Shown: positions 10,500-22,643, counted from the stretch's first letter. The stretch: 64,000 bases of DNA from Arion vulgaris (GCA_020796225.1 CM036765.1:992001-1056000); one strand, 5' to 3'. Notes: generated by a model not told the origin, from the sequence alone. Program-made: numbers and translations.

Positions 10500-12560
10500 G
10501 GAAGACTGCAGTGACTTCTTGAAGAAAACAACTGAACTATTGGACTATATAGTGACTTCTTGAAGAAAACAAAACTGAACTATTGGACTATATAGTGACT
10601 TCTTGAAGAAAACAAAACTGAACTATTGGACTATATAGTGACTTCTTGAAGAAAACAAAACTGAACTATTGGACTATATAGTGACTTCTTGAAGAAAACA
10701 AGACTGAACTATTGGACTATATAGTGACTTCTTGAAGAAAACAAAACTGAACTATTGGACTATATAGTGACTTCTTGAAGAAAACAAAACTGAACTATTG
10801 GACTATATAGTGACTTCTTGAAGAAAACAAAACTGAACTATTGGACTATATAGTGACTTCTTGAAGAAAACAAGACTGAACTATTGGACTATATAGTGAC
10901 TTCTTGAAGAAAACAAAACTGAACTATTGGACTATATAGTGACTTCTTGAAGAAAACAAAACTGAACTATTGGACTATATAGTGACTTCTTGAAGAAAAC
11001 AAGACTGAACTATTGGACTATATAGTGACTTCTTGAAGAAAACAAAACTGAACTATTGGACTATATAGTGACTTCTTGAAGAAAACAAGACTGAACTATT
11101 GGACTATATAGTGACTTCTTGAAGAAAACAAAACTGAACTATTGGACTATATAGTGACTTCTTGAAGAAAACAAAACTGAACTATTGGACTATATAGTGA
11201 CTTCTTGAAGAAAACAAGACTGAACTATTGGACTATATAGTGACTTCTTGAAGAAAACAAGACTGAACTATTGGACTATATAGTGACTTCTTGAAGAAAA
11301 CAAAACTGAACTATTGGACTATATAGTGACTTCTTGAAGAAAACAAGACTGAACTATTGGACTATATAGTGACTTCTTGAAGAAAACAAAACTGAACTAT
11401 TGGACTATATAGTGACTTCTTGAAGAAAACAAAACTGAACTATTGGACTATATAGTGACTTCTTGAAGAAAACAAGACTGAACTATTGGACTATATAGTG
11501 ACTTCTTGAAGAAAACAAGACTGAACTATTGGACTATATAGTGACTTCTTGAAGAAAACAAGACTGAACTATTGGACTATATAGTGACTTCTTGAAGAAA
11601 ACAAAACTGAACTATTGGACTATATAGTGACTTCTTGAAGAAAACAAGACTGAACTATTGGACTATATAGTGACTTCTTGAAGAAAACAAAACTGAACTA
11701 TTGGACTATATAGTGACTTCTTGAAGAAAACAAAACTGAACTATTGGACTATATAGTGACTTCTTGAAGAAAACAAGACTGAACTATTGGGACTATATAG
11801 TGACTTCTTGAAGAAAACAAGACTGAACTATTGGACTATATAGTGACTTCTTGAAGAAAACAAGACTGAACTATTGGACTATATAGTGACTTCTTGAAGA
11901 AAACAAAACTGAACTATTGGACTATATAGTGACTTCTTGAAGAAAACAAAACTGAACTATTGGACTATATAGTGACTTCTTGAAGAAAACAAAACTGAAC
12001 TATTGGACTATATAGTGACTTCTTGAAGAAAACAAAACTGAACTATTGGACTATATAGTGACTTCTTGAAGAAAACAAGACTGAACTATTGGACTATATA
12101 GTGACTTCTTGAAGAAAACAAGACTGAACTATTGGACTATATAGTGACTTCTTGAAGAAAACAAAACTGAACTATTGGACTATATAGTGACTTCTTGAAG
12201 AAAACAAGACTGAACTATTGGACTATATAGTGACTTCTTGAAGAAAACAAAACTGAACTATTGGACTATATAGTGACTTCTTGAAGAAAACAAAACTGAA
12301 CTATTGGACTATATAGTGACTTCTTGAAGAAAACAAAACTGAACTATTGGACTATATAGTGACTTCTTGAAGAAAACAAAACTGAACTATTGGACTATAT
12401 AGTGACTTCTTGAAGAAAACAAAACTGAACTATTGGACTATATAGTGACTTCTTGAAGAAAACAAAACTGAACTATTGGACTATATAGTGACTTCTTGAA
12501 GAAAACAAAACTGAACTATTGGACTATATAGTGACTTCTTGAAGAAAACAAAACTGAACA
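10500..12560. repeat. 43-bp tandem repeat, 48 copies
   Basis: The core cttcttgaag occurs first at 10,515 and last at 12,535. Apart from one 41-nt and one 44-nt spacing (extra g near 11,789) the period is 43, giving 48 copies. Two unit types alternate irregularly (aaaacaaaac and aaaacaagac). Each unit holds a perfect 10-bp palindrome actatatagt, and cttcttgaag, which fits a two-unit heat-shock element (nTTCnnGAAn). The array ends ~60 bp before the receptor relic. Confidence 0.95.
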
Positions 12561-12620
12561 ACTGAAACATTAAGTTGAACAGAACAGACATGCTCTGGAA
12601 GGATATCACATAACATTCTA

Positions 12621-13940
12621 ATGTATGTCAACGCGACACACGTGAATCATCAGATGGAAGGTGGTGTAGATAGTAGAGTATTCCTCTCAAGTAGTGGTGA
12701 CCATCTTAAACATGGTAGTAACTATGTCAACGCAGATACATTAACAGATTTTGTTCATTGGGTTCTTGTGTTTATTGTTACATCGACTGTTTCTATCGTT
12801 GGTACCATTGGTAATATTCTAAGTATTATTGTTATTTGTAAACAAGGTTTTAAAAAAGCTGTTACATTATTTTAGTTGCATTAGCCTTTTCAGATATTAT
12901 TTTCATGATAGGGGTCAACGCACCCCCAAAGCCAATGTATGAATGGGGTGGCGGTGGATATCAGTATCTGGAGTTGACAGCTCATGTTCTTTATTACATG
13001 TATAACATTTATGATTGTCTCAATTGGGGAAGTGGTTCAACATTGATGTGTTTGCCAGTTTTGATAACAATTGAACAACTTATCACTGGAGTTGACAGCT
13101 CATGTTCTTTATTACATGTATAACATTTATGATTGTCTCAATTGGGGAAGTGGTTCAACATTGATATGTTTGCCAGTTTTGATAACAATTGAACAACTTA
13201 TCACTGGAGTTGACAGCTCATGTTCTTTATTACATGTATAACATTTTTGATTGTCTCAATTAGGGAAGTGGTTCAACATTGATATGTTTGTCAGTTTTGA
13301 TAACAATTGAACAACTTATCACTGTATTTCTTCCCCTTCACTTTCATTCTATAGTGACTCCACGTTGCACTGTCATTGCTCCAAATTTAATATTTTACGG
13401 CATTCAGGCCTACGTCAGGAACTGGTTCCAGTTTGCATACGTCTTCGATCCAGCACGAAATGCTTCTGTTGGTTTAGCAGTGAGATCCGAGCTGTTCTGG
13501 AGACAACGAGGAGCACTGAAAAGTTTAGAAATTTTTATAAATGCATTAACTTTCTTGGTCATTTTTGTTTTCTTCGAATGCATTGCAATAGAGGTCAAGA
13601 TCAAGTTGGCTTCCAACAGAAGACTAGCAATGACACAAAGTGTGAAAGCAAAGACTCGATCGAAAAAAGGCATCAGTACATCCTGCACAACAAAAACATT
13701 GTTATGTTTGTGTGTGTGTTTTACACAATAACATGTTCACCAACATGTTTACCAACATGTTCACCAACATGTTTACCAGCTTTTATGCCAAATTTTATGG
13801 TTTTCCCACTATTTACAGAAGATCCAAACTTTCGATCGGTAGGTGTGTTCGTCTACCATGTCTATAAGTTGATCTTGGTAATATCTTCATCCAATTTTGT
13901 CATTTATGTCGCCACAAACAAGCAATTTAGACACTCTTAG
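12621..13940 (+). pseudogene. rhodopsin-like chemosensory GPCR pseudogene
   Basis: The start Met at 12621 gives an extracellular N terminus with an N-glycosylation site (NATH), then TM1 (VHWVLVFIVTSTVSIVGTIG, NILSIIVI; the GN of the TM1 motif is present). A frameshift near 12,855-12,870 separates this from TM2 (VALAFSDIIFMI). The TM3 segment (STLMCLPVLITIEQLIT) is present three times because of a 118-bp tandem triplication that breaks the frame. Downstream come an extracellular loop and TM5 (FINALTFLVIFVFFECIAI), a basic intracellular loop (KAKTRSKKG), another frameshift near 13,690, then TM6 and TM7 (KLILVISSSNFVIYVATNKQ). The style matches the large single-exon chemosensory receptor families of gastropods. 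A TM6/loop microrepeat (TCSPTCLP twice) is a further oddity. Non-functional. Confidence 0.75.
12970..13323 (+). repeat. 118-bp tandem triplication inside the receptor
   Basis: ggagttgacagctcatgttc starts at 12,970, 13,088 and 13,206, and each copy runs to caacttatcact. The copies are almost identical (ttgatgtg/ttgatatg, tatgatt/tttgatt, tgggga/taggga). 118 is not a multiple of 3, so the duplication itself shifts the frame. Confidence 0.95.
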
Positions 13941-14079
13941 AAGTCTTCTACTAAAATAAATTGTTATAAAGTGTAATTTTTAACCTTCCATACAACTTGT
14001 CTGGATCTTGAGCATACTCGAGCAGACATGTGATGTGAATGGAATTTCTGTTGTGAAAACTGCAATGAGATAGACACCA

Positions 14080-14250
14080 AAGTAAATGAAAACGTGGAAG
14101 GTCCAAAACGATCTGGAGGAGAATAGTAGAACTGAAAGTAATGAAGCACAACTGGAACATAATACACTGGACGACCACAAACAAAGAAGGATGGTTTGCA
14201 TTTGTTTCTGCCCTAAGCGCTAATGGCATCACAGGCTAGAGAAAGAGAGG
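14080..14250 (+). mobile_element. LINE 3' tail fragment
   Basis: Readable as SWRRIVELKVMKHNWNIIHW then EGWFAFVSALSANGITG, the usual C-terminal motif (WRxxI...W..FV.AL.A.G) of RTE-like ORF2. The minus-strand LINE at 31.4 kb carries a homologous end ([17 protein letters not shown]). Confidence 0.6.
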
Positions 14251-14465
14251 CGGAAATGGGGAGGGAGAGATAAGGTGACATGTCTGATGATGTTGATAAT
14301 CGTAGATTACCTCAACTTTATATCCCATTGTTGCTGATGCTCATCCATGCCATGCTGTTAGACTGCTCAGTATCCTCTATCTCTCTCTTTCTGATTTCCT
14401 ACATATCTCATTCCAGCATTTGTACCTGTTGTCACCATGTGTTCTACCTCTTGTCTTCACATAAC

Positions 14466-14614
14466 ATTCCTACAGAAGAATGATGACTAGCTTCTTGGGA
14501 TGTTTCTCAGAAATTTAATATTATAACACTGAACTCTGTCCTACAGAAGAATGATGACTAGCTTCTTGAGTTGTTTCTCAGAAATTTAATATTATAACAC
14601 TGAACTCTGTCCTG
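14466..14614. repeat. ~75-bp direct duplication
   Basis: Two adjacent copies of ctacagaagaatgatgacta through cactgaactctgtcct. Preceding sequence (14,280-14,465) is CT-rich without recognised content. Confidence 0.85.
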
Positions 14615-14879
14615 GCATCTATATTAGTTATTTAGCAATTCGTGATATACTTCACATTCTTCTATAAAGGCTGATCTAGTAAACATATTTATCACTGTTA
14701 TTTGTATTTGTAATGCCAAGTTTCTCTATATCAGTCAAAGTGGCTCAGAAGTCAGTTTGAAAGAATGATGATCTTAGGATATTTCGCTTACACATTATGC
14801 TAATTTGTCACAGTAACCCATTCTTCACTCCATGTTAAGCACATTCTTAAAAAATAACCATGAGTATGACAGTAAACAT

Positions 14880-15310
14880 CATGATGGTCCTAAATCACTG
14901 ATAAAGGAAGTTGAATGGGCAATAACAAACTTGAAAAGAAAATAACCAGAATGTGATAACATTTCAGTAGAGTTTATCAAAGCTGGAGAAAGTAAAGTAT
15001 AAAATTATATCACACAATATGTAAAAAGGTATGGGAAATAGTACTATGACCAAAGGAATAAATTAACAAATATCAATATTTATCCTAATTCCTAAAAAGG
15101 GAGACACAAAATAGAACAGTGGCCCTGATTAGCCACGCAAGATAAATTTTACTGAAAATAATTGTGGGAAGAATGTGTAGGAAAATGAAAGAAAACATCA
15201 ACATTTAACATAACACAAGTTGGATTCAGGTGTAACAGATGTACATGAGACCACATATTTAGCATGAGGAGAATTATAGAGAAATCTAGAGCAGCAATTT
15301 AAAATCTTTT
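14880..15310 (+). mobile_element. LINE-C RT fragment, heavily mutated
   Basis: Frames with many stops read LIKEVEWAITNLKR, then ILIPKKGDTK, VALISHASKILLKII and RMCRKMKENI, the RT fingers region. The equivalent better-kept stretch is in the element at 52.6-53.95 kb (TIALISHASKILLKIIMKRM). 15,310-15,660 is AT-rich without recognised content. Confidence 0.6.
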
Positions 15311-16049
15311 CGTGCAGATCCATTTTAATTATCTTTTGTTACTATGAGACTTCAAACTAAAATATTGAGTAATGAATTATCTGTGTATTTACAATAGTAA
15401 AGCAAAGTAGCAAAAAATAAGTACATGCAAAATGCAATGTCTATGAAAAGATACCAACAATACTAAAAAGATAGTCACCAACATCAGTATAATAAAGAAA
15501 AGTTGGGACAGAACCATGCTTGAATTATATTGAGAAACAAAGATTGAAGTGCACTTAATAAGAATGCAACCAAACTCTACAGTATACAGTCTTCTAAACA
15601 GAACATCAGGAAGGAAGACCACATAACTAATGTTTATAAAAGTTCTGACATTTTCTAGCCAAATATGATAAATGAGGAACTTTAAACCCTAGACAATGGA
15701 TGGGAAAAGAAGATCTGACGGCTAAAGGAAGCACAGAAAAGAACTGTGAAAGAGAATTGAAAGATTGTGGCTCACATGAAAAACAATTAGTAGAAAAGCG
15801 CAGACGGACAACAGTGAAATCTTGTTCAGCTTTTGTGTGTCAAATGGAGATGAAGAGGATATAGAAATATGGTAGTCATATTTGCAAGATTGCTGAAGTG
15901 ATCACCGAACACAACATTTTCTCTGAAATGTCACTATGCAAGTAGATATCACCATAGATGCTGGGAGATGTCGCTTGCATCTGAACAAGAAAATTATTAG
16001 AATCTTTTCTTTGTCTACTGTCTATTCCTAGGTGGAAGATGCAGTTGGC

Positions 16050-18000
16050 TGTCCACTTTGCCTGTTAGGGATGGGAGCTTTAATTTGCGTCTAGGCCAGA
16101 TGAGCTGCCCTTGTGTTGTATCCGTGTTTATGTAGTGTGGTCTTGATATTGTCTATCCATCTTTTTCTTGGTCTTCCTTAGCTCTAGTACCCGATCTCTT
16201 TTATTGTATGCTGTTATTGGTGGTTGATTGTATTTCATCCTCATTAAATGTCCAAACCACTCCATTTGTTGTCTTTCGGCTGTATTCGTGCATGAAGTTA
16301 TGCCCACTCTGCTTCTGATGTCCTCATTTCGAGTCTGTCTTTCCTGGTGACTCCAACTGCCTTCCTAAGCATTTCATTTCACACATGGTGAGCTTTCTGC
16401 GATGTGTTGCTGTAAGAGACCAAGTTTGGCACTGGTAACAAAGTGTTGGTAGGAAAATACTTTTATCATCTGTCTTTCACTTCCATCTTGATCTTTGGGT
16501 GTTGTAGTAATGGTGCCAGCTGGTAGTCACTGCATTTGCTTTTGACACCTTGTCTCTATTTCTCTATCTAGTTTTCCATCCTCTGTAAAAATGCTGCCTA
16601 AATATTTGAATTCAGAAACTTGCTTTAATCTGGTGTTATCTATTTGTATGTTTGCTTTGGCGTCTCTGCTGATTTTCATGGTCTCTGTCTTTTGTTTGTT
16701 AATTTTCATGTTGTACTTTATACATGCTATTAGCAATGAATTCATGTGATGTTGTAGCTGATCTATATCTTCATAGATTAAACTTTGGCGTCTACAAAAG
16801 CAATTCATTGATTTGGGTATTTAATTGGTCAGCCGTGATCATTGTCTATGTCAATAACGCCTTTTCGCACTGTGCCTCTTCACTATTCTGTCGATATATG
16901 TGAAGAGAAGAGGTTAGAACAACAACCCTGACTTCTCCTGATTTTGTCAATGAGTCTGTCATTCGTCTGTTGTTCTTACTCACACTGTGGCTATTTGTGA
17001 TATTGCTCTGATATTGTCAGCAGTTGTCCCTTGATCCCATAGTTTTCTAGTGTTTCCTATAGAATACTTCTATCTATTCTGTCAAATGCCTTTTCTAGAT
17101 CGAAGAATAATAAGTGTAACTCTTTATTATATTCTATTGCTTTTTCACTCAGTTGTCTCAGAGTGAATAGAGCGTCTGTGCATCCCACTCCTCTTCTAAA
17201 TCCAAACTGTGAGGGACTTATTTGTGGGTCAGCGATGTGTCTTATGCGCTGTTCTAATATTTTTGCGTATATTTTACCAGTGTGGCTTAATAGTGAAATG
17301 TCCTTCTATGTTTCGTATTCTCTTTAATGCCTTTATTTTTTCATAATAGGACTATTACTGATTTTTGCCAGTCATCTGGAACTTTTCTTCCTGTCCAAGC
17401 AGCTGTAAATATTCTATTTAACCATTATACACCTATTTCTTTGCATGCTTTAATTGCTTCATTGTGTATGCCATCTGCACCTGGTGATTTGTTGTTTGGG
17501 CTGTTTTATTGCGCTTTCAATTTCTTGGATCAATATATGTGGTTCTGTTTCTTCACTTTCCTTTGTTGTGTATATATATTCTGTTAATTTAGTAAGGTTG
17601 TAAAGTTCTTGAAAATATTCCTTCCATCTGGTCATTCTATCTTGTCTGTTGAGTAATGGTGTTCCTTCCTTACTGTTTATGATAGTGGTAGGGCTTGTAG
17701 CTATCGCCTCTCTTGCCTTGACACTTTAAAATTCTCTCGGTTTTGTTCTCTATAGTCTGTTAGATGTTCATATTTGCACCAAGAGTTTTCTTTCTCTTTC
17801 TTAACTATTCTTTTCACCTCTCTCCTGGCTAGACAGTATTGTACATAGTCGTTATGGTTTTTAGATTTCAACCATGTTTGTAAACAATGTTTCATTCTTT
17901 GTATTGCTATTTGTATCTCTTCACCCACCATGCTGTTTTTGATGAGCTTTGGCTGGTCCTTGTACCAATACTTTTAGTAAATTGTTTGATATGGAGGTTT
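16050..18000 (-). mobile_element. LINE-G: linker, RT and tail, degraded
   Basis: Reading the minus strand from 17,931 downward: a linker (KNHNDYVQYCLARREVKRIV), RT fingers (FGFRRGVGCTDALFTLRQL at ~17,230-17,160; LEKAFDRI at ~17,090), then DQLQHHMNSLLIACIKYNMK, KQKTETMKISRDAK, FKYLGSIFTEDGKLDREIE, and a tail MEWFGHLMRMKYNQPP. Stops and frameshifts are frequent. Related tails lie at 18.3-18.5 kb (minus) and 59.6-60.2 kb (plus). Confidence 0.72.
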
Positions 18001-18074
18001 TAAATACTTCCCATTCCTTCTGGATGTTATCAATTCTCTTGGTAAGGTGTTGTAGATCTGGTTCTTTCTTCTGT

Positions 18075-18490
18075 TCTCTAATCTTGTTTACCTCAAGCTG
18101 AGGATAAGAAGAGACTTCTACAGCAGGCTTTTGTGTGCCTTCATAAACGTGTTTTTACTGTTATCCACGCTTATGTGACGGCCTTTTGCATTGATCCACT
18201 GTGTCAGATTATTGCTCTTTGAGGCAATGTCTGTTGGTAACTGCATATGTGTACTGAACATTTAATTTGTTGTTATTTGATGAAGTACAACTGATGTTGT
18301 ACACACTTTTTCCTGATGTTTTCATTTCTAAACCGGTCTCTTCCCGTTACCCCCAGCATTCTGCGTAGACACTTCATCTCTGTAGCGACTATTTTTCTTC
18401 TATCATTTGATGTCAGTGCCCAGGTTTAGCACTTATAGCATAATGTTGGGAGAAATATTTCTAGAATACTTTGGCCTAACAAAATCAAAC
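18075..18490 (-). mobile_element. dispersed repeat R3 and LINE-G tail fragment
   Basis: 18,080-18,240 matches 22,850-23,045 (acaggcttttgtgtgc, tccattg/atccact, gctctttgnggca). 18,300-18,485 on the minus strand reads RRKIVATEMKCLRRMLGVTG, the LINE-G thumb also seen at 59.75 kb. Confidence 0.55.
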
Positions 18491-19060
18491 TAACACCTGT
18501 GCTCTAGAAGTAAATAGATGTCAATAAAAAGATATACACACAAAGTAAAAATTACATATTGATTGTATCTGTGTACTCAAGGGATCAGAGACATTTACAT
18601 ATGAATCAATCTAGGGAAGCTGAAAAGTAATTTCTTTATGGCCAGTTGTTGATTAAGTTTGTTTAAATTTATGTAGACCTTTTTAAATGAAGTACAGGAG
18701 AGCAGTGTATCTCTATTCATTTTATGCACATGATAATCAGCTTAAAGTTGCATTTAAAGAATACAAATCATGAACAAGTCATGTTACCTATAAAGTAATA
18801 GCACAGATTGAACAAAGTGGAGGAGATTTCTTGTTACTGTTAGTTTTGTCCCTCACTAGTCTATTTCAATGAACAAGAAGAAGACAAATAGAGCCTATAT
18901 AAACATCAGACTAAACAGAAATAATATATATGCAATTATCTTTCAAACAGATTGTAAATTTGTATAAAATGACACAAGAGTAAGTACAGATATGTCTGAT
19001 TATGTTTATTGCCAATGATCAATGCAAGTACTATTCACATTTCCAAGATTTACCATAGCA
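18490..19060. other. no gene recognised
   Basis: AT-rich sequence with stops in all frames; no repeat family recognised. Confidence 0.4.
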
Positions 19061-19062
19061 CC

Positions 19063-19380
19063 ACAGAAAGCTATTGCTGATATCTTTAATAGTTGATGAT
19101 AACTGATACACTACACATAGTACCACAGAAAGCTATTGCTGATATCTTTAATAGTTGATGATAACTGATACACTACACAACAACTAACCAAAAACACATT
19201 TATTTTCCTGAACTTGACAATGGTCAGATTAAATCAAAAGTGTCATACTATACATCTATACCTGATTGACCAATAAGTGACCAGTTGATTCCTGTGTTGA
19301 CCAGTGAGTGACCAGTTGATTCCTGTGTTGACCAATGAGTGACCAGTTGATTCCTGTGTGACCAATGAGTGACTAGTTCT
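19063..19380. repeat. two short tandem duplications
   Basis: A ~57-bp unit (ccacagaaagctattgctga ...) is present twice at 19,063-19,178. A ~31-bp unit (gaccagttgattcctgtgtt + gaccaatgagt) is present about four times at 19,260-19,380. Confidence 0.85.
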
Positions 19381-19469
19381 AGTTGCTAGCAATAGCTGTA
19401 CAATGAAAACATAAAGTGTAGTCAGTAGAACAATATATCATCATCATTAAATAACTTGTCTTAGCAGAA

Positions 19470-19680
19470 GCTTGCCACCGCAACAGTCCTTCGAATTTAT
19501 CATATGCTAGATGTCACGCCTGCAGCCATCATGCTCAAATCATCAGTTACATCCTGAATCTATCTTCCGGTGGTCTCTTCTTCTCCTCTTTGCCAGGATG
19601 CTTCCTTCATAAGTCTTCCAACTCTGATTGCCTCTTTATACGTCCAAAATACTTAATATTTTTATTCTTTAGGAAAACAA
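19470..19680 (-). mobile_element. LINE tail fragment
   Basis: The minus strand reads KEASWQRGEEETTGR then IQDVTDDLSMMAAGVTSS, like the (R)W(I)xDVxDDL block of LINE C termini; compare [16 protein letters not shown] at 34.4 kb. Confidence 0.5.
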
Positions 19681-19989
19681 AATCTATATCTCATTGTGTC
19701 AAAAACAAAACAACATGTACAATGTTAAAGCATATAATGTAGTTAGCAGAACAACATGTACAGTTACTATGATGGAGAACAACTCTAGTTTCAACAATGC
19801 TCTGAATCCAGGTTTGCATGACAACATTTCTATTGGTTATAATCTGTAATTCCAGCATAGTAGGTCTGAAGAGGGGCATGTAATTGCTCTATGTAGAAAC
19901 TTATGTTTGGATCTGTTGAGAAATTAATTTAGTTAAATTTACTCATCACATGCTAATGTTACAGACTTGGACACTTTACTTCAACTCTT

Positions 19990-20640
19990 TCCGTACACAG
20001 CTATTTCCTCAGTTGTACACTGTATTTCCTCAGTTGACACAGCTATTTCAGTTGTACGCGTTATTCTCAAGTTGTACACGCTATTTTCAGTTGTACACGG
20101 CTATTTCCTCGGTTGTACACGGCTATTTCCTCAGTTGTACACGGCTATTTCCTCAGTTGTACACGGCTATTTCCTCAGTTGTACACAGCTATTTCCTCGG
20201 TTGTACACGGCTATTTCCTCGGTGTACACGTTATTTCCTCAGTTGTACACGGCTATTTCCCAGCTTGTCACAGCTATTTCCTGTTGTACACGGCTATTTC
20301 TGGTTGTACACGGCTATTCTCGTTGTACACGGTTATTTCTCGGTGTACACGGTTATTTCTCAGTTGTACACGGCTATTTCAGTTGTACATGCTATTTCCT
20401 CGGTTGTACACGGCTATTTCTGGTTGTACACGGCTATTTCCGGTTGTACACGGCTATTTCTCGTGTACACGGCTATTTCTGCTGTACACGCCATTTCCGG
20501 TTGTACACGGCTATTTCAGTTGTACACAGCTATTTTCAGTTGTACACAGCTATTTCTCAGTTGTACACATATTTCAGTTGTACACGACTATTTCCTCAGT
20601 TGTACACAGCCATTTCAGTTGTACACGGTTATTTCAAGGG
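19990..20640 (+). repeat. ~23-bp degenerate tandem repeat with three open frames
   Basis: Unit gttgtacacggctatttcct + cag, about 28 copies with 1-6-nt losses in later copies. All three plus frames are open for 190-250 codons and read the same peptide (LYTAISSVVHGYFLSCTRLF). No initiation context or domain supports a protein. Each unit contains the palindrome tgtaca. Confidence 0.85.
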
Positions 20641-20649
20641 AGGCAAAAG

Positions 20650-21005
20650 CATTTAAAAACAAACATAACTACTCGTTAATAAATATATATCTATATCTTA
20701 TTATATAGTAATTTGAAGAAAACTGGACAGCATATTAGAATAACAAAGTTAAAAAGTAATAGGAGTAAAACTAGAAAAACTTGTATAAGGGGAAACAACT
20801 CGAATGACACAGTTGTATGGCAAATGGCGCCTAACGAACACGCAGGTAGGTGCAACGATTGGCAACATCACGGTTCCAATAAATGTTTGAATCTCAAGTT
20901 AAATTACAACAGGAAAGTCATGTGAGACTGACAAATTTAAGTCTAACACAATAGTATGGTCTATTAGTTTGACATAATGCATCCCCTCTATGTTCTATTC
21001 CAACT
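20650..21005. other. no gene recognised
   Basis: A short open frame (20,713-20,925) has no recognisable domain. Nothing is supported. Confidence 0.4.
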
Positions 21006-21007
21006 CT

Positions 21008-21600
21008 AATTTTGTGTATACAGTGATCTCTGTGGTGAAGTGATCTAACTGTTAACCTTTCAATTTTGTGTATACAGTGATCTCTGTGGTGAAGTGATCT
21101 AACTGTTAACCTTCAATTTGTGTATACAGTGATCTCTGTGGTGAAGTGATCTAACTGTTAACCTTTCAATTTTGTGTATACAGTGATCTCTGTGGTGAAG
21201 TGATCTAACTGTTAACCTTTCAATTTTGGTATACAAGTGATCTCTGTGGTGAAGTGATCTAACTGTTAACCTTTCAATTTTGTGTATACAGTGATCTCTG
21301 TGGTGAAGTGATCTAACTGTTAACCTTTCAATTTTGTGTATACAGTGATCTCTGTGGTGAAGTGATCTAACTGTTAACCTTTCAATTTTGTGTATACAGT
21401 GATCTCTGTGGTGAAGTGATCCAACTGTTAACCTTTCAATCTGAAGATTGTGGGTTCCAATCTGACATCATGTGATTCATGAGTACACTTTTTCAGAGAT
21501 CTATAGGATTGTTGCTGGAGCTATAAAGTTAGTATTCAACAAGTGGCATGTCATTTCGTGTGGAGAGGACCACGACATATGGGGAACTGCACTTTGTTTG
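21008..21600 (+). repeat. SINE with its 5' head expanded into a 54-bp minisatellite
   Basis: Eight copies of a 53-55-bp unit (gtgtatacagtgatctctgt + ggtgaagtgatctaactgtt + aacctttcaattt) lead directly into a single complete SINE body at 21,425-21,600 (gaagattgtgggttccaatc, gtacactttttcagagatct, ttgttgctggagctataaag). The repeated unit is the tRNA-like A-box part of that SINE. Confidence 0.85.
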
Positions 21601-22095
21601 TATTTTCTTATATACAGACACATTCACTAAATTTCAAGTTTAACTTGAATCCTCTGTGACATATTGTAATATCAGTTATCATTTATTCATCCTCATACAA
21701 TATATTATCTATTGTTATCATGTTGTGGCAATGCCCAGTGCTCTATGGCTACTTTAAACTGTCACTCTTTCTCTGTCATCCCTTAACACAGAATTAACAT
21801 GGACATATGTCAGCTGTTGCAGACCTCTTTCTGAATGTTACTTAGTAAAGCCTGACAGCTCTTTATATTGCCAATCTGTTTTTATTATGTCTGAACGCTT
21901 GTTCTCAATACATGGTTGATGGAAGGACAGATTTAACAAGATTAAAGGATTTGACTGTGCAACACAGTAGAAAAGAACAATGTGAGAACATAGAATTGGG
22001 GAAAAGCAACAACAGAGAAAGATTATGTGACTAGGAGTAGATGACTGGTAATAGGAGGAACAGTTTTCTCACAAGAAGAATACCAACAGGTAACG
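21600..22095. other. no gene recognised
   Basis: AT-rich; probably downstream of, or in the final intron of, Nudix copy A. No exon was found. Confidence 0.4.
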
Positions 22096-22260
22096 CATCT
22101 CAATAGGTAATGCTACTCACAAACAGTGGATACAAGGCAAAAGATCGACATAACAATAAGTGGACTACAGAAATAACACAGGCAGTAAAGACACCATGCA
22201 CGGCTACATGGACACAAGTATCCATTTTAGAGACTCTCTTCATCCTGATGCTGTACAGTA
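22095..22260 (+). mobile_element. LINE-G tail fragment
   Basis: Reads SGYKAKDRHNNKWTTEITQ then VKTPCTATWTQV, parallel to [20 protein letters not shown] at 59,960. Strongly degraded. Confidence 0.45.
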
Positions 22261-22546
22261 AAACAAGATTAGAGATAAGAAGAGATAATAAATGGAAAAT
22301 ATCTGAGCTGATGTTGGGAATGTCCAAGCACAGATAAATAGAAATTACAAACAACTTACAAACATTTGAAGATACCGATACATTACATTGTATTTGGTCA
22401 AAGACAAGAACATAAAATTGGTGGATCATGAAGATTAAATTGTAATACTTTTGCCCACAGGTACATCAAATATGATGATGCAGACCAGCAGATTCCAACT
22501 GCTTAATCATTGACGGAAAAGTGTTAAAGTTTAATAAACCAATTAC

Positions 22547-22643
22547 CTGTATCTGGGTTTAGATAACTGTGACGTATGAGAAAATCTAGACATACACCAG
22601 CACAGTTTGGTTTGAAATGTCCTCCGATCATAAGTTCCTTCAC
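22547..22643 (-). CDS. Nudix-24-like copy A, penultimate exon
   Basis: The 97-nt exon encodes [20 protein letters not shown] followed by [12 protein letters not shown], then one base of the next codon. FKPN and (D)FLxRH are the conserved C-terminal blocks. In the family only about 10-20 residues normally follow, so one small last exon should lie below 22.5 kb. I did not recognise it. Confidence 0.85.

Noticed and set aside
13951..14232. Hydrophobic minus-strand ORF as a second receptor fragment
   Set aside because: It is the antisense of a plus-strand LINE tail (EGWFAFVSALSANGITG).
19950..20708. Plus-strand ORF of 252 codons as a gene
   Set aside because: It is the reading of a 23-bp tandem repeat, open in all three frames.
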